Shown here: in pieces, positions 1 through 11,770 of the stretch | How positions within the stretch are numbered: the first letter of the stretch is position 1 | Layout: every line of letters starts with the position of its first letter | Assembly (NCBI GenBank): GCA_029747015.1 | Contig: JAKOGI010002806.1 | Location: forward strand, 1 to 64,000 | Direction: 5' to 3' | DNA: 64,000 bases | DNA from: Carnegiea gigantea | Lineage: Eukaryota > Streptophyta > Magnoliopsida > Caryophyllales > Cactaceae | Made by a program: the position numbers and the translations under genes | The notes under the pieces: model-generated | The model's input: the letters and a program-made list of their open reading frames with translations, nothing else | Database searches by the model: none | Told to the model about the DNA's origin: nothing

Positions 1-37
1 ATATATTATATATATATATATGTCTATATACATATAC

Positions 38-113
<76 letters not shown>
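1..113. repeat. TA/TG compound microsatellite
   Basis: An imperfect (TA)n tract passes into an uninterrupted (TG)n tract. The TA part is self-complementary and could form cruciforms. No gene is visible in it. Confidence 0.95.
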
Positions 114-115
<2 letters not shown>

Positions 116-637
116 ACGCAAAGACTAAACCTTCCATCCTAACTGATACTTTGAAACTCTCATTCTTGTTGCATTGCTCACGACTTCTCTATCTGTAGGA
201 ACAAATCAATGATGCAATCCTAAAAATTTGTAAGAGTGGAGTATGTTTGTGAAGATCGCAGCAGAAATTGCAAAATTTGAGTGATTGATTGTTGAAAATT
301 AGTTTGTTCACTAGCACATTAATCCTAGGGTTTGAAAAATAAGAATTTACAAATGTAAATGTGATTGTTTTTGGAAATATTATTGTTTTGGTATATTGTG
401 GTTTTTAGTATAGAAGTAAAACATCAGCTTAATTAGTTGTGTGATTTGGTTTTTGAAGTTTAATATGTGAATTTGGAAGGGTTGTAAACTCTAATGCCCT
501 ATTTTGGATGGGGCTTAATTTCCTGATTTCACTAATAATATGCAGAATATGTGATGATATGGCAATACTACTTGCTTACATATTTATGTAGATGATATTT
601 TGATAGTGAGTCTTTCTTCCTATATGCGGGCGGGGAG
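114..637. other. 5' flank of the MULE gene, no ORF
   Basis: AT-rich sequence without a convincing coding stretch. It lies directly upstream of the MULE transposase remnant on the same strand, so it may hold the 5' UTR, an intron or the terminal repeat of that element. I could not define a terminal inverted repeat. Confidence 0.4.
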
Positions 638-1446
638 TTGAATGAGGTGACAATGAATGCTCATTGTATGAGTGTTGAAGGCATTAAGGATATTGTAATT
701 GAAATAGGTTACTCAGTGAAGAGAATTAAGATGATATACATGGGCAGGACAGATGTTGTATTTGAGGAGAGTTTAGTTGAACTTCAAAGCGATGACAATA
801 TTAGAGAGTTAATGAGATTGTGAGAGAGGCAACCCTGCGGATTTATTTATGGAGCACACTCATGCTTTTGATGATTAGTATGCTGTGGAAGATGTTGAAA
901 ATAAGGGTGAATTTGAGGACCACTTTTCTAATGATGACTTTGATGATTTAAACACATCTAATGTTGAGTTTGGCACTGATGGTGATGATCATGAAGAACT
1001 TGGAACAAAAGATGAAAACTCAAGGAAGGAGGAATTGAACAAAGAGTATAGTGTTAGTTAATCTTCAGACTGAGAAGGTTATCCAAGGGAAAGGGACTAG
1101 CAATGGCATAAGGGGAGAAAGGAGAACAAAATTATCAATATTTTGATAATACTGAGAGCCCTAGCAATGAGAGTGAATTTGAATATGAAGGTGATGGGGG
1201 AAAGGGGAGAGGCTTACTAAATCGAAAAGGTAAAGGGCTAAGTATTTAAGATACTAGGGCATCACTAACTTGAATGTGGACTTGTTTCTACAGATGTTGT
1301 ATAAAGATAAGACGGAGGCTAAGGAGGTAATTGACAATTATAGGATTGTTAAAGAGTATCATTTGAAGTTGACTAAAAGTGATCTCACTAGAATATAGTG
1401 TCATTGCTTAGGAGATGGATGTTAGTGAAGGCTTTGGGTGTCAAAT
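638..1446 (+). pseudogene. MULE (MuDR-type) transposase, N-terminal part
   Basis: The first 61 codons match the PB1-like N-terminal domain often found on plant Mutator-like transposases; the stretch DVVFEESLVELQSDDNIREL is typical. A TGA ends this frame at 821-823. An acidic linker rich in D and E follows at about 850-1060. At about 1270-1430 comes the start of the MuDR DNA-binding region, with YKDKTEAKEVIDNY and then the cysteine motif CHCLGDGC after an in-frame stop. The gene stops at the CAAAT target site and resumes at 32218. Because of the stops and frame changes it cannot make a transposase. It is the host gene of the whole 30.8-kb nest. The family call rests on motif order; the exact subfamily is unknown. 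Confidence 0.75.
1442..1446. repeat. Target site duplication CAAAT, left copy
   Basis: CAAAT directly precedes the first LTR (TGATAAATGC). The same five bases directly follow the last LTR at 32218-32222. The MULE reading frame is continuous across a single CAAAT. Confidence 0.9.
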
Positions 1447-2666
1447 TGATAAATGCTTAACGTCTATATTATTTTAGGGCCATTTCCTCCATTTTTAGGA
1501 GAATTATGTGCTTTATGCTATGATTGATGCTCTTATTCTTGATTTATGCTTGCATATAGCTGTTTGATGTATTTTGCAGGATTTTAGGCCTTTCTACCCA
1601 ACATTTGACCCTAGATGGGTATATTTTGACTCACCACAGATGCCCCTAAGTTGCTGTGCCCATGGAGCAAGAGAAGAACAGAACAATTTTGATTCTAGAA
1701 AGCACCACGGTCTGCCCGTGGTAGATGCCATAGACTATGGTGGAGGTGTAACTGCTAGCCTGTTCGTTTTCTCGCATTGTGTGAGTGAGATTGATTTAGT
1801 TTTTCTATAAATACCCATCCCTCAAGCAACAGAAAGAACCATCCCATCACTCTATTCTCCATATCATTCTACTTAGGATTAGAGTTTAGATTAGGGGGGG
1901 AGAGAGAGAGTGAGTTGAAGTGAAGATTTGTAAAGATTCCATCCCGGGTTTGCACGACAGTTCAAGCGTGTTCTTTAGCTGAGCATCTCCTCCCTCTTCT
2001 CTTCTCTTCTCTTTTCTCATTTTTATGTTTTGTATTTTGATTATCTTTGTTGTTTTGATTTTGGACTTATGCAAACATTTGTTAGTTTCATGATCTTATG
2101 TTGATATCATTTGGTACTTTCGAAATTGTTGGATTGTTTTATCAAATTCTAGAAGTCTATTGTCTTGTGAGAAACGTGATCACTTTCTTGCACGTTGTGA
2201 GTATTTGGATGAAGGACTGAAAGGTGAAATCTCAAATACTGGAATCCTAGGATTTGACTTGATTACGTGATGTCTTGAAAGAGAATTACGGATTGAGAAA
2301 CCATAGATTTGATAATCGTGTGTTTAATAAACCTAAACTAATCAAGAATCCATGAAAATTGATGATTGATTTGATTTAGGCATTTCACTTTACCTTGAAA
2401 GAGGGTTGTGATAATTCAATTATCGTTTTTAAAACAACTATTAAAGGAAGAATTGCTTGATTGATACATGAATTAAGAGATTGCTAGTTTTGTATAAATC
2501 CTTGATCGATTATCCACTATGTTAGGTACTAGCTTAAATTAGTTTCAATATCAAACTTTGATTCGCTTAGCATATCTTGAGGGAACATAGCCTACATAGA
2601 TCAATCTAGTCTCTATAGGATTGACCTTGATTGCTACAACGCCACCGTGCGCTTGTCGGCCTATCA
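1447..2666 (+). repeat. Family-A LTR, copy A1 (5' LTR)
   Basis: It starts with TGATAAATGC and ends with CCTATCA, so it has TG/CA ends. It is collinear with 16245-17463 and 30998-32217, and with 29817-30994 in reverse. A TATA box, a purine-rich GAGAGAGAGAG leader and a long U5 can be followed. A spacer AGTTTT and a tRNA-Asp PBS follow it directly. Confidence 0.9.
1703..1813 (+). promoter_or_regulatory. U3 promoter of LTR A1
   Basis: TATAAATA at 1806-1813 is preceded by an inverted-repeat motif at 1703-1743 that pairs CCACGG with CCGTGG and repeats as CTATGGTGG. The same arrangement recurs in the other LTRs of this family. Promoter function is inferred from position. Confidence 0.6.
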
Positions 2667-2672
2667 AGTTTT

Positions 2673-2690
2673 TCGCACCGTTGCCGAGGA
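2673..2690 (+). other. Primer binding site, tRNA-Asp type
   Basis: TCGCACCGTTGCCGAGGA matches the complement of the plant tRNA-Asp 3' end, TGGCGCCGTTGCCGGGGA, at 15 of 18 positions. It sits 6 bp after the LTR. tRNA-Asp priming is known for Athila-group elements. Confidence 0.8.
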
Positions 2691-2939
2691 CTAGCGTCGA
2701 ATATTGGGTTTTTTCTGATAGGTTTGACTAAGTATTTTATTTTTCTTTGGAAAAAAAAACCTATAAAAAAAATTTTGAAAATTAACCAAAAAAAATAAAA
2801 AAAAACAATGGCAATTTTCCATTTCCTCCAATTCGAGCATGAATTATTTTGGAGGTATTTTAGGCGTTTAAATATTTTTCTTGCTCAATATGATTATTGC
2901 GTTGGTAAATGAAAAATTTTAGACATTGTTAATGAGGGT

Positions 2940-3885
2940 GTGAATAGTAAAATCTGTATTTTTTTAGAGTATTTGGGTTTTCATGTTAAAAATGTTGATG
3001 ATGCAAGGTATTTGCTTGAGTGGATTGCTTGCGATTCATTTGAGTTTAAGAAAGCTAGTCATGTTTCTAGATATTCATTTCTTGATCCTTGCGCATTCTA
3101 TTCTAGATCTTATTATGCTCCTTTTTCATGTAACTTGTGTAATTCTTCTAACCATGCTACCAATTCGTGTCCTTATTGTGCATGCTATGCTCAACCTAAC
3201 TTCACCTATGGATAATATTGATGTTGTCCTATCCTTACATGATTCATCCTTCCCTTTAACTGAGTGCACGGGACTCAAGGTGGGTGAGCCATTTGGGTTT
3301 GATGCTAGGTTTGATGTTTCTGATGCATGTTTTGAGTCAGAAGATACTTTTGATAAGGTGCATGATTTGGTTGAGACTCCCTTGGAGGGGTTATATGATG
3401 TATTTATGCATGAGGCGTCTCCTAGCCTTGGTTGTGATAATATTGTTCTCCCCAATTCTCTTGATCATTCCCATATTTCACCTATGTATTTACAACCCAC
3501 TTAGTCCCTTAAGTATTATCCTGATGAGCCCATTAATAATTTCCTAATTTGTGATGCTAATAATGATTTGGGCTATGAGAATAACATGTTTGATGTGCTT
3601 GGTGGGAATGCTAATAATTTTGTGTCCGTAGGTTACTTTAGAGGGTATGATCCCTCCATTGACCCTTATTGTGTATGCCTAGAAGATCTACCTAGAAAAA
3701 TCACGTGGACTACATTCTTTAATTCTTTCTTTGATTTTTCTATGGGCTTTGATAAGGTTAAAAGGATACTTATACTCTTTGGTGTGATTTTAGCTATTGC
3801 CTCTTACCTTGTATTTTTTGAATTGTGGTCCCAGGAGTTTGATAAGCTCCTGCATGTGTTGACAATGTCCGATTTAAAGGGCTGA
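2940..3885 (+). pseudogene. Gag-like CCHC and transmembrane ORF of the non-autonomous LTR element
   Basis: This is the only coding stretch of the family-A element. It begins about 250 bp after the PBS. The first frame (2940-3215) has a perfect CX2CX4HX4C zinc knuckle at residues 64-77 (CNLCNSSNHATNSC). A frameshift near 3200 moves the reading to a second frame that ends with a stop at 3502-3504, and the same frame goes on from 3568 to 3885. That last part holds a hydrophobic segment (ILILFGVILAIASYLVFF) typical of a membrane span. No protease, RT or integrase is present, so mobility would depend on proteins from another element. The role of the knuckle in RNA packaging is inferred from Gag proteins in general. 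The protein family is not firmly recognised. Confidence 0.6.
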
Positions 3886-4863
3886 GTCTTGACATCGTGA
3901 TGGAGTGGCTGATGCTCCATGTGCCTCGGTTATTACGAGGCCGCATAGCTTAGGTGCACTATGCACCTAACCTGGTGAGATTGTTTTCCTTTGTTCCCCC
4001 TTCTCTTACTCTATTTCCTTTGAATAATAAATCTTTATCTAAGCATGGGGGAAGGGTACTTTCTATGTTTTCTATTTCAGTTATTAGTTTGCATTCTTAT
4101 TAGAGCATGTGGTTTTAGGTTTTCCTTTTGGTTTGCATTAGTGATTTGCATTTAGTTGATTTTTATGTTTGCATATAAGATTATATGTAGGGATGGCGTG
4201 ATGGTTTGATATAACCTCCAATAATGTTTTTGTTTAGGCATAATAGCTTTCATGAGCTTGAGTATCTTTTGATGTGTAATCCCTTTTGGTGCTATAACCT
4301 TTTAAAGGTTTTGTGAATATTTCTTGTTTGACTCTTGTCTTGTTTAAGAACTTTTTTATCTCATAGAGTATTTGGCACTAATGTTGGTACATGAGAGTCA
4401 TTTTATGAGCTTATTGTGACTTAGGTAGATTCCCATGAAATTTTGAGTCTTTTTAGACTAATTCTCATGTTTCTTTCATGTGTGTGACTCTTACATGTTG
4501 CATCTCCAGAACTTACCTAGATTCTTGTTCAAAACTACATTAGCATGTGCATATTTGATTATATGATAGAGGCATTTCTTTCTTTGGTTATTTTAGCCAC
4601 ATAGCCAAATAGCCTACCCTTATGTTACATGTTTATTCCCTTTACTAGCCCCTTTGAGCTTATATCCGTTTTTGTTGTGATCCCTTCATCATAACCCTTG
4701 GCCAAACACATATTCCTACCTTTACGACAAGTTTATGGAGCGTCACTTAATCTATGTAGTGGGTGATTTTGGGGATAATTACATTTAAAGTGGCTTTGGT
4801 ATGTTGGTTTGTTGAGGGACTGATGATATTGAGCATTTGCTTTGGTCCCCTTTTGTTTGGGTT

Positions 4864-4921
<58 letters not shown>

Positions 4922-5569
4922 TCGGTTGTGAGTTGATAGTGAGTGATCCTATGCCTTTCAATAATTGCAATTTTTATTTCATTGCACCAAAAAATTATGT
5001 TCAAGAAAAAGAAAAAAAAGGGAGATGAAGTCATCTTGTGAGAAGAAAAGCAAAGCAAAAAAAAAAGAAAAAAAAGTGAAAAAAACCAAAAAAAAAACCT
5101 CATTGATTGGCATTGGATATGTAAATAGCTTGTGTTTCTTCTTTGTCAACTCATTTTCTATGTAATTCATTGGGGTATGTTCATTGTATTGTTGGGATTT
5201 GGAGTGTTGGTAAACTTCACAGTTGGCTGGTGTTTTGTTGGTTGCTCCGTAGTCACTTGGCTAAGTAGCGCCAAATTGTCCCAAATTCATTTGTCCACTC
5301 CTTTCCCTTAACCCTTTTTAGCCCACATTACAACCCAAGTAAAGTCTTCTTGATTGTCTTGTGAACATTGCATTCTAAAGGTGGGGGATTTTAAGAGCCT
5401 TGTCAAGCCTATGATAGATTGCATCTTTGAAATGAGTTTTGAGTGAACCTATGCTATATTTTAAACACATGAGCGAGAGTGTTTCACATTTCCCAAAGTG
5501 AGGTTCTACCAGTCCATTTGGCTTTATTCAAGTCTCATGTACTTGTATGATATGCTTTGTGGTTCTTTT
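3886..5569 (+). other. Non-coding internal region of the family-A element
   Basis: No ORF of interest. The region is T-rich with A-rich patches around 5030-5100 and has the microsatellite at 4863-4922. Near 5500 a short stretch (GTGAGGTTCTACCAG) is shared in reverse with the minus-strand element near 19030, which suggests related 3' internal regions. The CACTA element interrupts it at 5570. Confidence 0.6.
4863..4922. repeat. (TG)n(TA)n microsatellite
   Basis: A run of TG repeats followed directly by TA repeats. Small ORFs reading HTHTHT or IYIYIY across it are low-complexity artefacts. Confidence 0.95.
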
Positions 5570-5930
5570 CACTACCAAAAATCAACAATTTTTCCACTGT
5601 AAATTCAGTAGGAAATAAGAAATATTCAGTGGGAAATGATCATTTCCCACTGTTTTCCCACTACAAATGCCAGTGGGAAAAAGTGAGGTGGGAAAAAGTC
5701 GTTTCCCACTGGTTGCACATACGGTGGGAAAATTTTCCACTGTTCCCCCACTGCTGCTCCGCGTAGGAGATTTTCCCACGAAGTGCACTTCAGTGGGAAA
5801 ATTTCCCACTATAATTGAAACAGTGGGAAATTTCCCACTACCACCAATGCAATGGGAAATCTCCCACTGTAATAATGCAGTGGGAAATTTCTCACTGGGC
5901 CAGTGATAGTGGGAAATTTCCCAGTGCAGT
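5570..5930. repeat. Left subterminal repeat array of CACTA 1
   Basis: More than ten copies of CAGTGGGAAA or its complement TTTCCCACTG occur in both orientations, many joined as AGTGGGAAATTTCCCACT-like palindromes. In En/Spm such subterminal motifs bind the TNPA protein; that role is inferred here. Confidence 0.85.
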
Positions 5931-6389
5931 CAGAACAGGGAAAAATAGTAAAAAATTTCATGATTAGATTTACAATAGGAAAACAGTGGGAAAAAATCAA
6001 CAACAATTTAATCAAAAATTTGTATAAATGGGCACATGTACATACACCTGTTAACGTAATACTAAACAATACATCATATATGCACCTGTCAAATAAAAAC
6101 ACATGTACTGTAAATATCACCGGTACATTAATCACATTCGAATGTACCAACCAACAGGTTCCTTCACGATTGTACTAAGCTTGCTTACATTACAAAATAG
6201 AGTCCCAACTAACAAAATAGGCCATTCAAACCCAAATATCATATGAGTACCAAATAACACATAACCCAAATAGAGTGCCAAACAACAAATTGCTAACTTT
6301 TAGAGATGCATATGAGTATCAAAATTTACAAACATTGATCCAACCATCAAAAGAAGGTTCACTTGGATGCACAAAATAGGCCTTCAAAC

Positions 6390-8913
6390 ACAAATATCAT
6401 TCATCCGCACCACCACCACCATCACCGCCATCATCATCATTCTCATCTTCCCCACCATCCTCACTCTTACTCAATGAATTTATCACCGGTATAGGTGGGG
6501 GGAGATTAGGAAGGATGGTCTTCATAAGGGAGTGCCATTAAACCATTTGTGCTTGTATATCTTAAGTTGCCTTGGCATATTTGTGAACCTTCTTAGTTTG
6601 TTTCTTGCTTTTAGCTTGCCCCAAAGTTAGTTTTGCTTGGACATCATCCAAAACCTTCTTTTGACTTCTAACTCAATCTTTTGCCTTTTGTTTTCATCAA
6701 CTAAAGTAGCAAATGTATTTGTGTAAGCCTTACCACGATTTTAGATGGAACATAGGCCTTGAGAGTTTGTGTAATTGTCTCTTTCTTGTCCAAACCCGCA
6801 AAGACGACCCTGCTTTGCCAAACCATTCGCATCAATCCAAATTTTCATTTGCTTATAATAAGAAGGTTCACTTAGGGTCGATGGGGTGGAACCATCAAAT
6901 GTAGCTTGAGTTGATTGAGTTGCTTGAGTCTCAGAGAGCTTTGGTGCATACTTCTCCTAACAAAGTGTTTCATTTACAAATTAGTTGTACATAACAAATA
7001 GTATAATGAGCTTAAATATAAATATACGAAGCAACTTACATAAGTGGCTTTTGATTTGTCATCCACACATTGGCTACCTTTGGTTTGATGTACGCGAAGA
7101 TATAACTTGCTCACAATGGGAGTCTTGCCTATCAATCTTTTGACACATATGATGAACTATGATTAGGTAATATTATTAATTTTCAACACACAGACGTAAA
7201 AGAAAAATGAAATAAAGAGAGCTAAAATAAAATAGTCATGGCAAACGTAGGCAAAATGTGAGAATGGCATTTCCTATATTGTCTTACTTCCAACAAACAT
7301 AGCAAAACATAAGCAAATAACATATCATAAGTGTAACACCCCCACCCGCTAGGGCTGGTGATGTTAACGGTTTCTTACTTCTTCCTACTTAACTTCTAGG
7401 GCAAAACGGATAGAGTTTTCTCTGAAAACTGGCCATTTCCCAGGCTAAAAGCCTTACAATAAATCCCTGCACTGAATAGAAGTATATAAAATTCTAAAAT
7501 AAGCTCAACGGCTACACGTCAGAGTTCACAACTCTACGGGTCACTTGCCCGGAGTATGCCAACTAATAAAGTTCATAATAATGAAGGAAATAAAAGCCTA
7601 ATGGCATCCGGACATACGATAAAGCCTAACGACATGAAGGGGAAGGGTTCACACGTACCACATTCAAACACTTCACAATTCAACTTGGTAGAATCTACCA
7701 ATAAGCCACACATGTCCTCGCAATCTAGACGATTACGATCAATCACAACTCAGGCATCCTCCTCACACAACACCAACCACAAAGAACCTTAAAAGCACTC
7801 AGTAGTTCAACCTCAAGCCCTCCAACTACCAACTTGATTTTAGTTTCGTAACTATAACATGCCATCATAAGAATCATAAAGAATGTGTAATAGCAACATA
7901 TAAACATTAAAGCACGTTACCATCTTCTTATTATGCATATTAATCGGAATGGAACCACCAGTATGAACAGAAGAACCAACACGCGTTGTTGAGGCATGAT
8001 TCATTTTTGCAACATCACTCTTTTTCTTGAAAGTATCTGAATTCCAATATGCCCATAGCTTTTTCAAAATAGCTTCATCTAACCATTGCGGACGCTTATT
8101 AGGTTTCTTTCGAACTTCTTTAAATGTACCTTTTAGTGTTTCACTACCACAAAACTCAAAGCATTGTCTTATCTCCACTTCATGATGCTCCTCCCACCAA
8201 TAGTATTTCTAAAATACATCATATAATATTATTAGAATGTGCAAACCATGACATAGGGTATTAAGTTTCAATCATAAATTAGAGATGAAAAGTTGCAACT
8301 CCAAAGAAAATTGTAAGTTACTTGCCTTGAGTTCATTAAACCATATATCACGAACTGATTGAGGAATCTTCCCCTATGAAGGATACGCAGCATCATATTT
8401 CCCCTCATAAATTTCAGTGATTTTTCGAACGACTTTCCCATGAAACTCTGGGAAAAACAATCTAAAAAAAAAAGACATTTATTATAAAACGTAAGACTAT
8501 GACATCAAAATTTATTTAAATGAAACTCAAGTTTTATAGTAATCTTACCCTTTTTCATCTGGCCAAATCTAAGTCTTTCCTCTTCGTTTACTATTCACTT
8601 CAGTTGAATAATCAAGATTTGGAGGATTTTCTAATTGTATGGCAGAAGAAATACTATGACAAGCATCCATATCAAGTTGTAGTGATTGCTCAGAGTTAAA
8701 AACTGGAATTTGGATTCTAGGGGATGAAAAAGGGCTACCATCTGGATTAGGAAGGGGAAAAGTACGGTTAGGAATTGAGGTTGTGCCAAGGGTAGGGCTA
8801 GGACTGGCGCTGGTGCTTGGTGTAGTATTTGAAGGTGTTGATCTAGAATTCATGAGGCGGATAAGTCTACGACCTCTTTTAGCTAAACCTTTACTTGAAG
8901 TTGACCCTGGCAT
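6390..8913 (-). pseudogene. TNPA-like (Transposase_24, Ptta/En/Spm) gene, interrupted
   Basis: The first exon (8913-8569) is serine- and proline-rich. An exon at about 8465-8330 reads GKIPQSVRDIWFNELK with one stop just before it. The next (about 8210-7915) has RKKPNKRPQWLDEAILKKLW, KKKSDVAKMNHAS and VGSSVHTGGSIP, the hallmark of the Transposase_24 family. Further exons lie at about 7145-7060 and 6960-6390 and end in an acidic, glycine-rich tail with stop near 6398. An LTR fragment (7332 to about 7859) sits in an intron. By analogy the product would bind the subterminal motifs. It lies downstream of the TNPD-like gene on the same strand. Confidence 0.7.
7332..7859. mobile_element. Short derivative of the TGTAACACCC LTR family
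   Basis: It begins TGTAACACCCCCACCC, like the 4.4-kb solo LTR at 40761. Its second half (about 7635-7850) aligns with 43253-43470: both hold a GGGGAAGGGTTCAC stretch, GAGCCACACATG or its variant, and CCTCAAGCC. It is only about 0.53 kb long, so most of the LTR is missing. The right end is uncertain and no target duplication was found. Small ORFs across it are chance. Confidence 0.6.
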
Positions 8914-9107
8914 TATAACTTAAAAAAATATATGCAAGTTCATTCACACGTACTATAGTAAACATAACAATATTCAAATTAGAGAAATTAAATGACAACT
9001 GCATTCAAATTGTAATTAGACATAATTGTCACAGGTATTCATAGATAGAATAAGAAATTAACAATCGAAGTCAACAGCATAAATTACACAAACTTAACAT
9101 AAAAACA

Positions 9108-11287
9108 TTACTCGTCATCTGAATCTGGATCATCGTCTTCATCCTCACTATCATCCAAACACATATCACCAACACCTAATTCCTCATCTTCATCACCAAT
9201 GAAATCCTCAAACTCCTCATCCTCCACCTCCTCGTCTTCCTCCTCCTCTTCATCGTTCTCCTCCTCTTCTCTTGTTTCACTCACATCAAGTACATTAAGA
9301 TCAATATCTTTATAGTGTCCAACATCATATCGCAAGTTTTGAATAGATACATCATGGTCTGCCATAACATTAACGTTAGACATGTTATCCTCTTGATATG
9401 CAACTGGCAACATGTATTGGTTATCCACTCTAGATCATGGCTTGGTTTTAATCACAACCTACCAAGGTAATTTGTCCCTTGTTTTTTGTGGATAAGACAT
9501 GCAATACACTTGGGTCGCAACATAAGCTAATATGAAAGGATTATATTTTCTATGTCGCCTATCACGTCGAATCTCTACTATTCTATAGCTTTTATTCACC
9601 CTCATGCCACGATTTGGAGTCGGATCAAACCAGTCACAGTTAAACAACACACATTTCTTAAGAGGTTCACCTAGATATTCTATTTTAATTACCTCTCTAA
9701 GAATACCATAATATTCACTTTCAAACTCCCCTTCTCCTGTTCCAGTGATACAAATTCCATAATTCATTGTGGTTCTCCCCTGACTCCATTCGTGAGTGTG
9801 AAATTTGTAGCCATTAACAAAGTAAATATGATATGCGTTCATGACTCATTTAGGGCCCATAGCTATTTGGCATAAGTAAGGATAATACTTCACTCTCTTT
9901 AACCTATATCACAAAAGAAACCACAGTTAATCCCTATCAAAAGCAATACTTTTCATATGAACTACTATTATATATTATATTGGAAACTTACATTGTCTCT
10001 AAACCATGGTAGAAATTCATTTGCAATCATCCCATCTAAAAGCTCATCAGGTAAAAATGAGCTTGCACATCCTCGTTTTTGATGTTTAAAAAACCTGCAT
10101 TTTTAGTGATATGATTAACTTCCACGTAAAAGTCAAACTATAAGGAAATAGTTTTCCTAATAGACTTTAGTAGTGCATATCACTCACTCTATATAAGGTT
10201 CAACCTCCACACAATTTAACAAGATATGCAAGTGGGCAGCCTTATATTCTTGTTCATTTAAGTACCGCTTTCTCGGCTTCCCTGCCGAACGACCTTGTAG
10301 TTCGAAAATGGATAGCACTGGTTCAACACCTTCATCATGGAGTTCGTATTCATTTCATCTACATCTGGTCCTCATAGATGGCACATGAGACTCAAAATAA
10401 TATGAACAAAAATGAGTTGTCTCCATGTATAAATGCGCCTCACATATAGAGCCTTCAACACGAGCCTTATTCTTTACGATTTTCTTAAGCTTTCCAAGAA
10501 ATCTGTAATAAGATGTGTCAATAAAGTACCTAGACAAATGCATATAGTTCAACACAAGCCTTGAAATATAGAGTGCAACTATTATGACAAGAGTCTATTT
10601 TCATGACACTGAGACCAAGTTTTTTCACCAACTTCTTAGCGTCGGAGAAGTTAAAAGGAACGAAGTTGTTGGGGGGGGGGATGCCTCTTTTATGAGTTTA
10701 GCTATTTCATCAAAACAACTTTAAGACATATTATAATCAGATTTAATACTCATCATTCTCAGAGCAAGAGACAACTCAGTGCGATTATTACATCCAGGAC
10801 ATAAGGGTTGTTGAGCTGCATTAAGTTTGTCATAAAACCTCTGGGCACTTTGATTTGGAGGCTCGTACTCATTTTCTTGACGTACTTCCATAATATCATC
10901 GACCATCATTTGTAATCTATCAACCCCATTATAATCATCATGCTTTACATCCATGCTACAAGAACTATGATGCATGTTCACCCCAACATTTGGTTCAACC
11001 TCTCCATGTGAAGTCCAATACCAATAAGCATTTATGAAACCCCTCTTGTAAAGATGGACTTTGACATCTTCTGGTATTAGATACTTTTTATTCTTACATT
11101 TAGAGCAGGGACGCCTATATTTACCCTCCCTTAAATATATTGGTTGAAGCCTTGCAAAAGCATCAAACTCTTCTACCCTTCTAATAAAGTCATGAGTACA
11201 CCCTCTACGACCCAAAATAAGTCTATTTGTCATCCATATACGATGTGTAGGAATTTTTGTATCCTGTGTGATAAGATTAATCATCAT
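9108..11287 (-). pseudogene. TNPD-like CACTA transposase lacking its catalytic core
   Basis: The first exon (11287-10721) holds the transposase-associated domain: GRRGCTHDFIRRVEEF, CSKCKNKKYL and GFINAYWYWTSHGE, and later NQSAQRFYDKLNAAQQPL. Reading goes on in other frames to about 10590 with DAKKLVKKLGL. The large RNase-H-like catalytic domain expected next is absent. Instead the sequence jumps to late-TNPD motifs: KNKARVEGSICEAHL at 10555-10355, LNEQEYKAAHLHILLNCVEV at about 10320-10190, an exon at about 10085-9992 ending DGMIANEFLPWFRDNV, DUF4216 at 9842-9459 (VLFNCDWFDPTPNRGMRVN) and an acidic tail at 9428-9108. A poly-G run lies at 10670-10680. It is not functional. Confidence 0.8.
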
Positions 11288-11770
11288 ACATCAATCCCAG
11301 CAAAATAATGCTAACAAAAGCCATAAAATAATGCTAACAAAAGGCACAACATGTAATTTGTTAAGCTCAACTATCTCTCAGATCAATTTGCGCACATTAC
11401 AGTGACAATGAAAATATATTCATGAAATGCCAAACTACCTTTCAATTATTTTGATATTTTGTAACAAATGTTAAAACTGCTTACTCTCACTATGTACAAC
11501 CAAATTTAGCTTGTGAGAAGAAAATGCTCACTGTGAACTTAGAAATTGCCAGAAAAAGAAGAAATACCAAACCCTGGTCAAATAGGTGAAAATGTGAAAC
11601 CTCTGTGCAGATCACTTCACAATCGCAAAAGTCAAACCTATATTTGACTTCAATAAGAAAATAGAAGGAATAGGAATAATAAATGTACTTGTAACTTTTC
11701 TTTCTCTTCATTCTATAAATACTTTCATTATGTGGAAATATTGCCTTGTTTCATTTTGTGTGAAAAAATT

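Noticed and set aside
1574..1810. 78-codon ORF in LTR A1, and similar ORFs in the other LTRs
   Set aside because: It covers the U3 promoter motif and TATA box, is not conserved in frame between LTR copies, and has no domain.
4747..5170. Small ORFs on both strands around the microsatellite
   Set aside because: They are made of TG/TA and A-rich runs (HTHTHT, IYIYIY, KKKK) and have no domain.
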